A stretch of DNA of 64,000 bases from Phalacrocorax aristotelis (lineage: Eukaryota; Chordata; Aves; Suliformes; Phalacrocoracidae): the NCBI RefSeq assembly GCF_949628215.1, contig NC_134279.1, forward strand, positions 50,580,266 through 50,644,265, read 5' to 3'. The stretch's first letter is position 1; the number at the start of each line of letters is the position of its first letter. The position numbers and the translations under genes were made by a program. Positions 48,903-60,163 of this stretch are shown in pieces. The notes under the pieces are model-generated. The model was not told where the DNA came from. It searched no databases and was given only the letters and a program-made list of their open reading frames with translations.

Positions 48903-51073
48903 GTAAGCTGCTTTTCTTTACATACCTAATTATGTTTTGTACATTTGGAAAAGGGGGTTCTGCATTGCGCAGTGCTGAATGGATTTTGTGTCTACAAATG
49001 TAACAGTAGTGTTGATTTCTGAGGTAAAGTCTCTCCCTAATAAAGGGAATGAAGTACAGTTTTACAAACTGGTTGCACCTGTCCTCAGGTGTTATTTATT
49101 GTCTTCAGCCTTCATCTTTTTCCATGGTATAAATATTTTTCTTGTGAAGTCTTTTTAAGGAAATGCAGTTGGTAGGATTTCTAATAAAAGCAAACAAGTC
49201 TTAATTTAGTCAGACTGATAAAATTGCATAGCATAGCTTGATAAGGTCTTTCTAAATATAGCTTTTAATATGCGGTTTTATCAAGATAATTCTAGTGGTG
49301 CTGTAACTTTAGGATAGCTGTTAGAGATAAATTGCTGTTTTCAGTGTTTTTTTTTTTCTTTCAAAACATGTTTTAGAACTAAATTACACTTTCTAAATGT
49401 CCTTACAGAAATGTTGTGCATATATTAACGTTAATATTAAGTCACACTAAACCCCAAGACCAACAAGTTCATCGAGCGTTTTAGTTTTAACATCTTAATT
49501 TAACTGTCTGCTTTGAATAATTTGGGAGTTTGTCGATTTGAAGTAGAACTGGGACTCATTAGAATAGTTAAAAGTAGCCAGGAAATCTTTCTCATGCAGA
49601 GGGCATATTTCCTGGTTTTGGGCAGTCAGCCAGCTGGAAGGTACAAACTTCCTGGCCGGGAGGTATGTGTGCACTGGTTGGCTGGGAAATACTTTCGGAC
49701 GAAGTCAGCTGCCTGTCAGGAGAAATGCGCGGCTTTCAAATGCTCTGAAAGAAGGTTAAAAGAAGAGGGAGGGTGAGAAAAAAGGAAAGAGCTTCTGGGT
49801 TGGTTCAACCAAAGATCTCAGGAGGCATAGTAGGGATGCAGAGTCATGATGCTATATGGAGTCCCTCCTATTGTTCGCTTGTGGGTTCAACAGCTTATGT
49901 TAAATTGGTGAAATGGAGGCTATGGTATTGGTAAAACTGGCACTGTCTGAATTTTTGTCAGGCTTTACTGATTTGCCAGAAAAACTCCAGTAAAGCTCAG
50001 TTTTACTTCAGGTAAAACAGAAGCAGCTATCTATTTTTGAAACATTACAGAAAAAATTAATAAGTAATATAATTCATTTATTATAAATAATTTAAATTTA
50101 AAACCTAAATAAACATGAAGGCAAGAACGGTCTATTTTAATTCTAAAGTCTTCCAGAGCTTGGGTTCTGTTTCACTCCTTCCTTTCGGTGATGAGGGTTG
50201 GAGAGAATGCTTTTAATTCACGCGCTTGTCAAGATGGAAACCTTTGTGATATTAATTGTTCTGCTGGTACCTGGAAAAGCCATAGAGCAATTTCTATAGA
50301 ATGCGCAGTAGACCAGTTAGCTGGACTAAACTTCAGTGTTACTCTGAAGAGTACAGATTAACTTCTGAAAAGGAAGGTGAGGATTGGAGTCAAAAAAGTG
50401 GAAAGTGCATTAATATGACCAAATCACTGCATATCAGCTTGAGTCACAGAAAAGAAGATCTGTCCATTCTTATGAGTTTACTTTTCTAGCCTTAACTTTA
50501 CAGCCTGAGTGGGCATGAATTAGTGCTTATATATACTGGAGCAACAAATCTCTATTAAAGATAGATGAGTGCTACGTGTAAACAAGTTATTTTAAACCTG
50601 TCCTAGGCCCATTGCTGAACTTGTATTTTTCACATTCAGGTGCCATAGATAAGATTTTAACCTGTTTCTGTGTTGTAACTTAAGACCTAGGCTAGGAAAC
50701 CTATTGGAAGGGCTGGTAAAGAATTAATCTTGAGATTAAGTGTAATCATGTAATTGAATGTCTTAATTAGAGTTTGGGGAGGAAGAGGAAGAAACTCTGA
50801 TGTAAAATGACCTCTAACTTCTGTAGTGTATTTGTCATTACCAGCGATTAGCTTCAAACTTACAGTATTGTGCTGCTGAGGGCCATTCAGGAGATGATTC
50901 CTGAGTGTTTGAACTGCAGATGTGGACAATTTGACACCAAATATCTGAGCATATCCCTTACATGTGTGGTCAGTGTTTCATTACAGATGCTGGAAAGGGA
51001 GATCTTCAGCTTCTCACAGTGGTGGTGTGCGGTTGTGGTGTTTTTTTTGTTATTTTTATTTTTTCAAAAACAG
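48903..51073 (+). other. MTUS1 intron 2
   Basis: 2,171 bp, GT-AG, phase 0. Starts GTAAGC and ends in a T-rich tract followed by AAAAACAG. Contains an AATAAA at 49039-49044, about 110 bp past the read-through stop, and an AT-rich patch near 50040-50115. No other gene or mobile element recognised. Confidence 0.85.
49039..49044 (+). terminator. Candidate intronic polyadenylation signal
   Basis: A canonical AATAAA lies 110 bp after the stop reached by reading past the exon 2 donor, followed within 60 bp by T/GT-rich sequence. It could end a short transcript encoding residues 1-683 plus VSCFSLHT. The hexamer alone is weak evidence in AT-rich intronic DNA. Confidence 0.3.
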
Positions 51074-51266
51074 ATGCCTTTTGTGGAAGATGGGACAACA
51101 CAAGAGAAAAACATACCGAAGAAAGGTCCAATCGCACTACAAAGTGTATCAGCTCCCAAGGTTAAAATGATGCCATCTGTGTTGCCCTTGAAGAGGGGAT
51201 GTGAAAATAAAACTATCTGCGCAAGTAAAACACCTCACAAAGGAACTGTTCTGTCATCAAGCTCTG
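51074..51266 (+). CDS. MTUS1: MTUS1 coding exon 3 (residues 684-747 plus first base of codon 748)
   Basis: 193 bp between acceptor AAAAACAG and donor CTCTG|GTAAGA. Entry is in phase 0 and exit in phase 1, matching exon 2 and exon 4. The product starts MPFVEDGTTQEKN and carries LQSVSAPKVKMMPSVLPLKR, which aligns with the mammalian MTUS1 segment reading LRQIAAPKAKVGPPVSCLRR, and ends in LSSSSG as mammals end in VSSSG. The segment is basic and Ser/Pro-rich and lies in the part of the long isoform associated with microtubule binding. The exon is not a multiple of three, so skipping it alone would shift the frame. The internal ATG at its first codon is probably not used for initiation. Confidence 0.92.
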
Positions 51267-53277
51267 GTAAGAGACTTTTTCACTGGAATACTACCACTTC
51301 ACCAGCTTCTTAAAACTAAGATACCATATTTAGTGTACTTCCTAACAGAACTTTTAGGATGGTACAGAGCTGTATCTTTGGTGCTAAATATGATTCTATC
51401 TAAATAGCAAATTGCTGATACAGGGGGAAGCAGGTTATGCCCCATCATTGTAAATCTCATAAGGAATGTGTTTAGGAGGGTGTGGTGCTATTAAGAGGAA
51501 ACAATATTTAAATATTTGTAGTTTTGTTATATAACAGTACTTTGCAGAAATACAACTAAAATGACTCAAAACATGTAAAAGTGAAGAGGAGAAAATGCAG
51601 AGCTCGGGTACAAAGCATTTACGATAAGCAACTGTATGCTATGCCAGTGGGAATAAGTCCTTATTTCAGTATTTCAGGCTGTAGCATATTTTGTTCAACC
51701 TAATTTTGGTACAGCTGTATAGTTTCTAGAAAGGGGAGAACATAATTGAAGGAGAGGCTACTACCTGAGCTGTTAATTAAGCTCAGTCTGATTAACACCG
51801 AGGGTGGAAGGGGGAAATCTCAAAACCAGTCTGTAGGCTGCTGTTCAAATCTGGTGACTGGAAACTACATTCTGTAATTGTACAGTAGAGCTTCAGAAAT
51901 GCTCTTGTAGGTTGTGTGCTTTTTTTAAGTGTGGCAATATAGCTAATGGCAAAGGTAGCCTGGCTATAAATGACTGCACTACTGTACACTGTAATTTGGA
52001 AAGTGTGCACACCCATCTATACCCAGTAAAACCTGTTCTTTTTTTTTTCTTAACCCACTCAATCTAAGATTATAAAACAGTCCAAAATACTCCTCTTAAT
52101 TATATGCAGGTGGTGAAGCGTGATAAAATCTCTATCTGTAGTCCTTTATGGGGTGAGTCCCTCAAAGAAACTGGATATAGATTATTCTGACTTGCTCCTT
52201 GCTAATGTGAGGTACTTCCACAGTGAACTAGGTACCTACCTGTAAACCACCAGTTTCTTCGAAGACTCAACACCTCTCTAAATACCAATTTAGAGCTTTT
52301 CTATTTGTAATTATGGTCGTAGAAGAACTGAGATGGATATAGATATAGATGTATCTTTGTCCCTTAAATTATTAATCCAGAGTAGATCTATGACACCGTC
52401 ACTAGAAAAACGTAAGCATGGCTAGGTTATAGGACTAACTTCTTCCCTTCATAAAAAAAACAAACAGATGGGCTTTCAGAAGCAGAAGTCGTTTGCTGTT
52501 GAAAGTAAAAAAACCCTTTACTCCCCAAGTTGCTCCTTAACTCGTACGTTGAAATTGGTAGTCAGTAGAATGCCATCCAACTTTTTCCTACTGGAAAAAA
52601 GCTGCTTGTGGTAAAAGCATGAAGCAGCACCTCAACATTTCAAACTTACGCTATGATCTGATGAGGCTGGAACTTTAATCTGCCCATGAGATGAATTTTT
52701 TTGTGACCTCTCCCCAGCCCCCCTGCCAATGGCCACCATTCCTAGCATTCCCTTCATTTTGCTTACGCAGTGTTTTGGTGCGCAGAGTAGGATTTGATGC
52801 ATTAAACTATATCAGGTTAACTTCCCTATCACTTGCCCAGGGAATTCTTAAAACGGTTCATTGCTCTCTGGTAAACATCCCTGCAAATCCAGAGGATGGG
52901 AGTATGGGGCGGGAGAAGCAAGGATGGGGGGAAAGGTAGGAGTTACAGCAGGGCTCTGGTAGCAATACCAAGTATTATGCAACCACACCTTTCAGGTAAT
53001 ACACTACCCACTGCTGCTTACCCCATCTGTTTTTAAAGTTTTGAAGTAAAACTATACATACACATACTGTGGCCAAGTGGCAGCTTGTAAACCCAGTTAC
53101 TTGTTTTAGCTAAAGCCTTCCTGTAGGGAATAACTTTTTTGCAGTTAAGTCATTTGAACACTTTGGTATTAAACTTGTGCCTTGATTATAATTCCAGCAG
53201 TACAGATAAATAACTCAGTAGCTGTACAGTTGTTTGCTGTCAGGATTTCTCCAGACTACAGACAGACCAGCTAAATC

Positions 53278-53440
53278 CAGGATGGAAAGGACTTCTGGAG
53301 GTCACCTAGTCCAGCCCCCTTTGCCTGTAACTGGGTCAGCACTGAATTCAGACTACATTGTTCAGGCATTTGTCAAACTGAGTCTTAAAATTGTGCAAAT
53401 CCTAATGACCTTCTTGCTTCCTGAGGTACTAACATAAATG
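53278..53440 (-). mobile_element. Old CR1 LINE fragment
   Basis: Begins CAGGATGGAAAGGACTTCTG then GAGGTCACCTAGTCCAGCCC, the reverse complement of the CR1 3' region, and continues with GTTCAGGCATTTGTCAAACT and GAGTCTTAAAATTGTGCAAA. The terminal repeat is lost and the body strongly diverged, like the copy at 15.5 kb. No coding capacity. Confidence 0.7.
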
Positions 53441-56400
53441 CAGCTAATTGTTAACCAGTTGCTGGCTGTATTTGGATTGTTAGACTCACTACACTGATTT
53501 GTTTTCCTGCCTATTAAATACTCTGAACACAAGAAGTGATGACATAGCTCTGTGTCATCTCTCATATGTATGGTGATGGAAAGAAGCAGGCTGTCTGTCC
53601 CAAATATATTAGTATATGTATTATTCCCAGAATAATCAAGAGCTTGTGAGCAGTTAGTTATGTCATGCACTATCATTTTGAGTGGAAAGCAGAAACCCCC
53701 GCTACAACTCGGGGGTGGGGCAGGGAGATAAAAATTAAAAGGTGAGCCAAACTTCATTCAGTGTACCAAAGTGGTTTGCAAAATGGTGAAGTCCCATTTC
53801 TGCAGCAAATCTAGAAATTGGGTCACAGGTACAAGGTAGATGCCTCTTTGTCTCCGTTTCTTCATAAGAGAGAATGACTTGCAATCACATACTCATTATT
53901 GAACAAAAATCTTAATTCTCTCCAGCTAATTTTTCCATGGTGGTGTGCATAGATTTCTGTAGCTCTCAATGGCAGACAGTATGCCTTTTGCTATGTTAGT
54001 GTTTTGTTACTGAAAACATTTACTAGAATTCAAGACACAGAATAAGGTGTTTGAGTTACTAGGTTCTTACTGGAAGGTGTGTGTAACTTTGGAGCCTTGC
54101 TTCAGGACTTTGAACCAGTCTAGAAATGAAAGCAACTATTGTTTTCATTCCCAGTAAATGCACGCAGCCTTCTGATAGGATGTACATAACCACTGTGAAA
54201 GAGTAATAGCCTGCTAATAGCTGAGGTATTATGGGTTGGGAAGAGTCATGTCCTTCTCTCACTTGAAAGGGGAAGCGGAAGGGGACTGGAGAAGCCAGGG
54301 AGATTTGGTGGTCCCATGGAATGTCACTCCAGGTTCTACTGTCAGCTTGCCCCAGCAACTGCATGCTGCCACCCATGCAGTTGGATGGGAACACTGACAG
54401 CTGGAGCTCCACGAAATTTTGATTTGTGTTTGGACAGCATAAAATAGGAATATAAATGGTTTACTTCAGATCTAAAATGTAAAAGCCCACCACTGCAGTT
54501 TTTTTTTTTCCTTAGTGCTGACTACAACCTACCTACAAGTATTGAAAGGAATGGAGCTTTACCTGCAAGTTAAGATTTCTGATACGCTAATATTTCACCT
54601 ACACTTCTGCCTTAATTGCTTTCAGTTATTTCCCACTGTATGAAATTTCACATTGTTGTTGATGTCTTAGCTATGAGAGTTCTGTCAAGCCTCATGCATA
54701 ACTGAAACTATTTGGGGATATGAAAGCATGAAAAATATTAATTCTTCACTTACTGTTAACTTCCAGAAATTAATGGAAGGCATGTAAATCATCTTTGTAA
54801 CAAAAATGTCTTTCACTGTCTGACAGTTATTTCTGAGATTTTAGGTACCATTTTTGTCTCTGATTTAAATCAATGATAACCAAGTAAAGCCCTGTGCTTT
54901 ACTTATCTTTTCCATGAGTCTAGTCCAGTCATACTCCCTCTTTTGCTTGCTGGTATTTTTGTAGAATTTACTAGAGTAATGAAAGCTTGGGTAGAGAGAA
55001 ACTCAACAATCTGAATTCTGTGTTTCCTTGAAGATGATTTTGGGCAAGTGAGACCTTTTCCTTATGAAAAGTTGATCATACTGAAGGACTTCCTCAGTGC
55101 TGTGCATCTAACTGAAGCATGGGAAAAATAATTCCCCATATGCTATAGGATGTATGTTTAAGTCGTATTAGACAACAAAAGGTTTAGTGATGCTTTGAAA
55201 TACTGATTTGCTTGTTAGTTTGTAATTGCTAAAGTCCTTGTGCTGCCTTTTGGCTTGATCTTACACTTAAATATGTAATTAAGAGAAGCTTCCAAAGTTA
55301 AAACCAGAACAGGCCGTAACAGATTAAGACTGTGTTCATTACTGAGTGTTGTTGCTATTTATTGCACAAAGAAAGGCTTTTTAGATGGAAAATTGAAACC
55401 AAATGGTATCAATAGGTTTTCATACAGCTGGAAACATATATTAACTTGGCAATTTAGGACTTCTGGTATAGCCTTTCATAATACTAGTGAAGCAGAACCA
55501 AGCAATTTAGTTTTAGTGAGGGTTCCCACAATCTTGAGTGTATGTTCTGACACTGAACCAGGAGCTAAACCAAACATGGTTACTGCAAATCACTTTTCAG
55601 TTTGTATCATTCCTGCTATTTACCATGTGACTCTCTTTAAAGTTGGATTGATGTACTGTCAAGAGGAAACAAAACAGTTGGAAAAAAACAAGCATAACTT
55701 CCAGGTTTTATGGCCTGAAACAGTCAGGAGATGCTGGACTGGAAAATTACTTGTGAGGCTATCCATACACTTTCTCATGAACAATCTGAAATACACCTGA
55801 ATCTATAAGTAAGGCTTAAAATTTAGTTTCAGCCACTGTTATGCTTTTTGTTTTGGTTTTTTCTTTTGCAGAACTGCCAGCTTTTTTTATGCATCCTAAA
55901 AGCACGCTCTTCATACACTAAATTAATCCAACTTTATTATTAGTCTTTATATTTGTCCTTGGTTCCCGTTTTCCCTTTCTTTAATATGTGTATAGTACTT
56001 CATTACAGACATTAAAGCCTGTTTTAAAAGTGAATTTAAACTCCTGTATTCACTTTTAGAGGTGTGGGAAGGAGGAAACCCATACTTGGGCCTCCATGGA
56101 GCATAATGTTTGTCTGTAGTACGACATGAAGCTTGTCTATCATCCCTCTTTGATAATCTTCACCCAGGGAGCCCTACTGCATAATGACTGTTTCTCATAA
56201 CCAGTTTTCTTTCAATTTGCAGTATAAACTAAGGAATAACTTACCTAATGTATTCGAAGGTGCTTTTGTCCAGCTGATCAGTTTGAGAGAGTTCAGGAAG
56301 CAGTGTTAGTTGTGAGGGCTTAGGAACCTCACAGGTTGTCCTTTCTGCCTCCTGAAATCCCTTGATTGCTTGAGCTGGACTTCCATGATGATGTTTCTGC

Positions 56401-59400
56401 TCCACTTCGCCCTCCCTTCCTGGCCATCCTCAACACGAATGGCTTGGAAGCTGCGTGGACCAATGTGTATATCCTTGTGCCAGGCATTGACCTTTAAGCC
56501 TCTTCCCTAGGTGTTGGTCATTCAGGTACAGAATGGTCAATTCACACCTTGAAGTCAGAAAGGAGCCACAAAATTATGTAATCTGAATTAGAATAATTTG
56601 GCTTTAGGTTTGGCTATGTGCGCTAACAGAAAAACTTACTTTGACACCTATTCTTTTTTGTTACACTTCATTAACAAGGAGATTGCAAGCCTTACATAGG
56701 TTCAGCATAAAAACACCTATTTGGAATAAGTTATTTCCTATTTGGTCCATTTGACTTTTAAGACTATGAGAAACGAGTAAAAGCAGGTGTGTTTTTGTTT
56801 CTGAGGTAATATGAGATCTGTTACAATAAATGATTTGAAAGCAAGTTGAGTGATTGATTTCTGGCTTGGTAGCCTTAGGTGTGGCCCTCTGAGTCTTTTG
56901 GGGGTAGATGAAGAAGGGGTGGGTGGCAGCATCTGAGGATGAACTGAAATGAGCTTTATTCCAAAGTCTATGGTATTTCCAGTATTCTGTTGACTTCTAG
57001 CTTCCAGAAGGGAGCATTTAATCCTGTCAGCTGTGTTTCTGGTGTCATGAGTGACCAGACTTAGGGAATTAAGTTTTCATATATGTTCCCAGACTTTTTA
57101 CAGGTGACTTGTGATTAGCCACATTCGGGTTTTAATATGTTATACCTGTAGAAAGAAATGTGTTCATACTTGCAGAGGCTGATATTAACAGTCCATATAT
57201 CAATGCTGTCAGAAATGCAGATGCATCTGTAAGAATTTTTTCCTTTAGCAGTGAGGTGTTCACCACTTCCCTGCAGGGGAATTTCTCGGTACCTAGTCAT
57301 TTACTTGCAAGGACATGCTGGTGTGTCTTCAAATAACTCTTCACCTGTACTGGTTAGTTATGAATTCTCTTGGGGTGGAGGTAAAGGAGAGAAATAGGAA
57401 TTCTTGCCTTCCTGAAGAAAATTATGTTTTGCTACAGTGAGGTTCCTCCTTCGTGCAAAGAATGTGCCAGCTCCTGTGACAGAAAACTTAAAAACATTTA
57501 TAGATAATGTGGGTATAAAAGCTGCAAACTATCAAAAAATTGTCAGTGCATAACATGAAAGGGTGGGTGGACAATAATGAAAAGCATAATTGGATGTGGA
57601 TGATGGTTTTCTTTTGCCTCAGCTTTTCTTGTAGTACATTGATTTGACTATTCTTGTGCCTGCTACTCCTAAATGGCAAGAAGGTTCCAATAGCTCTGTT
57701 AAAGCGAGTGGTTGGGGTTGGCTTGCTTAAGTCAGGATGCAAACATCTTATGACAGTCTCCTAGCAAAGCTGGAGTGGGCAAGCCTCGCCACAGTTGTGC
57801 AGCTGCCCCAGGAAGCTGGTGTAAAACTGCCTGCCGTCAGGAGACTGGTTCTGCTTGGGGTCGTAGGAGATGACAGCATGACTGTGTGGACATGGTCTCT
57901 CCTGAGGCTGCTGTAGTTCAGCCTACAAAATGAAAACCTAAAATTGAGTAAATCCAGGAGGCAGCATGATGGCAGGTAGTACTGGAGGTGGGAGAGCAGG
58001 TGTGAGTTTGGTCTTAAGGCTGGGGAGGAGAAGGGCTACTCCTAGCTGCTGGAGAGATCCCTTGCAAGGAGCTGAGCCTGAAGAAGGATGGGGAAGGGAG
58101 GAGTCTCTCTGATCATGGAAAGGTTTAACTGGGAAGAAGTCTGCCAAATTTTATAGCTGGGCCAAATAGGAAAGGAAAAAAGTGAGGTTTAACAGCAGAC
58201 ACACATGGATGTTATTCTCTCTCTTTCTCTCCCTAACTGAAAACACCCTAATTACTCTTTTGACAGTGGAAATGCTTGAGAGAATGAAAAGGGATGCTGT
58301 GATTGTTGTTAACTGTTAATATAATGTTCCATAGCGCTGAAGATCAGTTCTCCAGTTTTAGACTGAGAATAATGAGCTGCAAGAGGAGGAACACATAAAT
58401 ACCTACCTACGTGGCTGCTGGCAGCCTGGTTATGTTTTTAGCATTGACTTGCTGCTGGTTCCTTGATACCTGTGCCACAGAAGAGTGCTTTCCTAAGGAC
58501 TGTAGGTGAATGGGAACAATACTGTGGAAGTCCACATCAGATGCGGAATTGGGTCTTGCCTTAATACATAAACTGTTTCTGATCAGTTGTTATCCCCTAA
58601 ACAAATAAATCTCTCGTGTAATATTTCAAGACCAAGCAGTAACTTAACATTCTGTGTCTTTATCTGTGTTTATGTTTAGCAGTTGAGGCGTTACTAGCAA
58701 TATAACATAACCATGTCCTGCTCTTCTTTGGTAGTTTTGGTAACCATCTGAGACTTCAAAAGGGAAGAGATAACTAGAAAGAGATTACCTGTAGTTCTTT
58801 GGTAGAATTATGGTACATCTGTAACCACCCTTTATTCCTCAAAGGAACGCTTATGTATGTATAGCATAATATAGTCTAATATCGCTGAATGGCTAATCAG
58901 ATGACCTGAGGAGCTTGCAGCCATCAGAAATCTGTTGGTGTTGCTGCTGCTTTGCAGTGCTCAAAATAGCAACCATAAATGCTCTTACGACTATGTTAAG
59001 ATCCGTCGTCTGGAAACAATACCAAAGTCTAGGTTGTCTTTCTATGATTTACTTGCTCCTTTCAGTAGATGCCAAAAGAAAACATGTTTTCTTGAAGGCT
59101 TGCTCCCCTTGCTTTATCAAGACCTTGTACTGTAGGCTTAGACTGGGCTTTTTCATCATGCTTAAAAATGAATTTTTTCAAAAGCGAACAGGTTTAGCAC
59201 TTCTACAATAGACCCCTCTGGATTTTTAAAATGGCAGGAAAAATCAGAAAAGCATAAGACAAAAATCCAAAATTCAACATTTCAAGAGATAAGGCAATGA
59301 AAGGCCAAACCAACTATTACTGTTAGTTTTAGGGATAAAGGAAAACAGCAACAACAACAAGAGCATCCTTCCAAAGACTCCTTTTGCGCTTAGTCTGCCC

Positions 59401-59548
59401 TAAGTTTCTGTTTGGGAAGGGTTTCCAGGCATTCATATCCAGGTGTTGTATAGCTCCATGAATGCCAGTTGCTCTGTGCTAGATGTGAAATGTGTTGATC
59501 TGGTTTGAAATGGTGGACACTCAGAATTTGTGAATATGTATTCAACAG

Positions 59549-60163
59549 TGTGCTGCTGCAGCCAAGAAGGCCAACAGGATGCTGGGTTGCATCAAAAAGG
59601 GCATCACCAGCAGAGAGAAAGAAGTCGTCATCCCGCTCTACTCAGCACCTGTCAGGCCACACCTGGAGTGCTGTGTACAGTTCTGGTCCCTGCTATTCAA
59701 AGAAAGATGTAGACAAGCTGGAAGGGGCCCAGAGAAGGGCCACCAAGATGATCAAAGGCCTGAGAAGCCTGCCATACGAGGATAGGCTGGGAGAGCTGGG
59801 TTTGTTCAGCCTTGAGAAAAGGAGGCTCAGAGGGGATCTCATCACCATGTACCAGTACTTGAGGGGTAGCTACAAAGAGGATGGAGACTCCCTTTTTACA
59901 GGGAGTCACATGGAGAGGACAAGGGGGAATGGACACGAGTTGCTCTTGGGGAGATTTCGATTGGACACGAGAGGGAAATCTTTCACAGTGAGGACAGTCA
60001 ACCATTGGAATAATCTCCCCAGGGAAGCGGTTGACTCGGCCACATTGGACACCTTCAAGAGTCGTCTGGACAGGGTGCTGGGCCATCTTGTCTAGACTGT
60101 GCTCTTCCCAGAAAGGTTGGACTAGATGATGCCTGAGGTCCCTTCCAACCTGTGATTCTGTGG
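59549..60163 (+). mobile_element. CR1 LINE, 5'-truncated, plus orientation
   Basis: About 615 bp of the CR1 3' end. The left edge begins inside the RT C-terminal region (AKKANRMLGCIKKG) and the right edge ends in CTGTGATTCTGTGG, the degraded terminal repeat. The 3' UTR words AAAGGTTGGACTAGATGATG and GGTCCCTTCCAACCTGTG are intact. It lies in the same orientation as MTUS1, within intron 3. Good preservation implies a relatively recent insertion for this family, although it is truncated and dead. Confidence 0.93.
59561..60095 (+). pseudogene. CR1 ORF2 C-terminal remnant
   Basis: The 5' portion reads CIKKGITSREKEVV and [14 protein letters not shown] in one frame. Near 59700 a frameshift moves the match to another frame, which continues [46 protein letters not shown] and HWNNLPREAVDSATL to the natural end at GHLV followed by TAG (60093-60095). 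Everything upstream (ORF1, endonuclease and the RT catalytic motifs) is missing. Nonfunctional. Confidence 0.9.

Noticed and set aside
51074..51076. ATG at the first codon of exon 3 as an alternative translation start
   Set aside because: It directly follows a splice acceptor and the frame continues from exon 2. No promoter signal nearby.
55393..55800. 135-codon + strand frame in intron 3 as a possible extra MTUS1 exon
   Set aside because: No resemblance to MTUS1, no good acceptor and donor pair around it, and exons 3 and 4 already match in phase.
59697..60086. 129-codon minus-strand frame
   Set aside because: Antisense shadow of the plus-strand CR1 ORF2 remnant.
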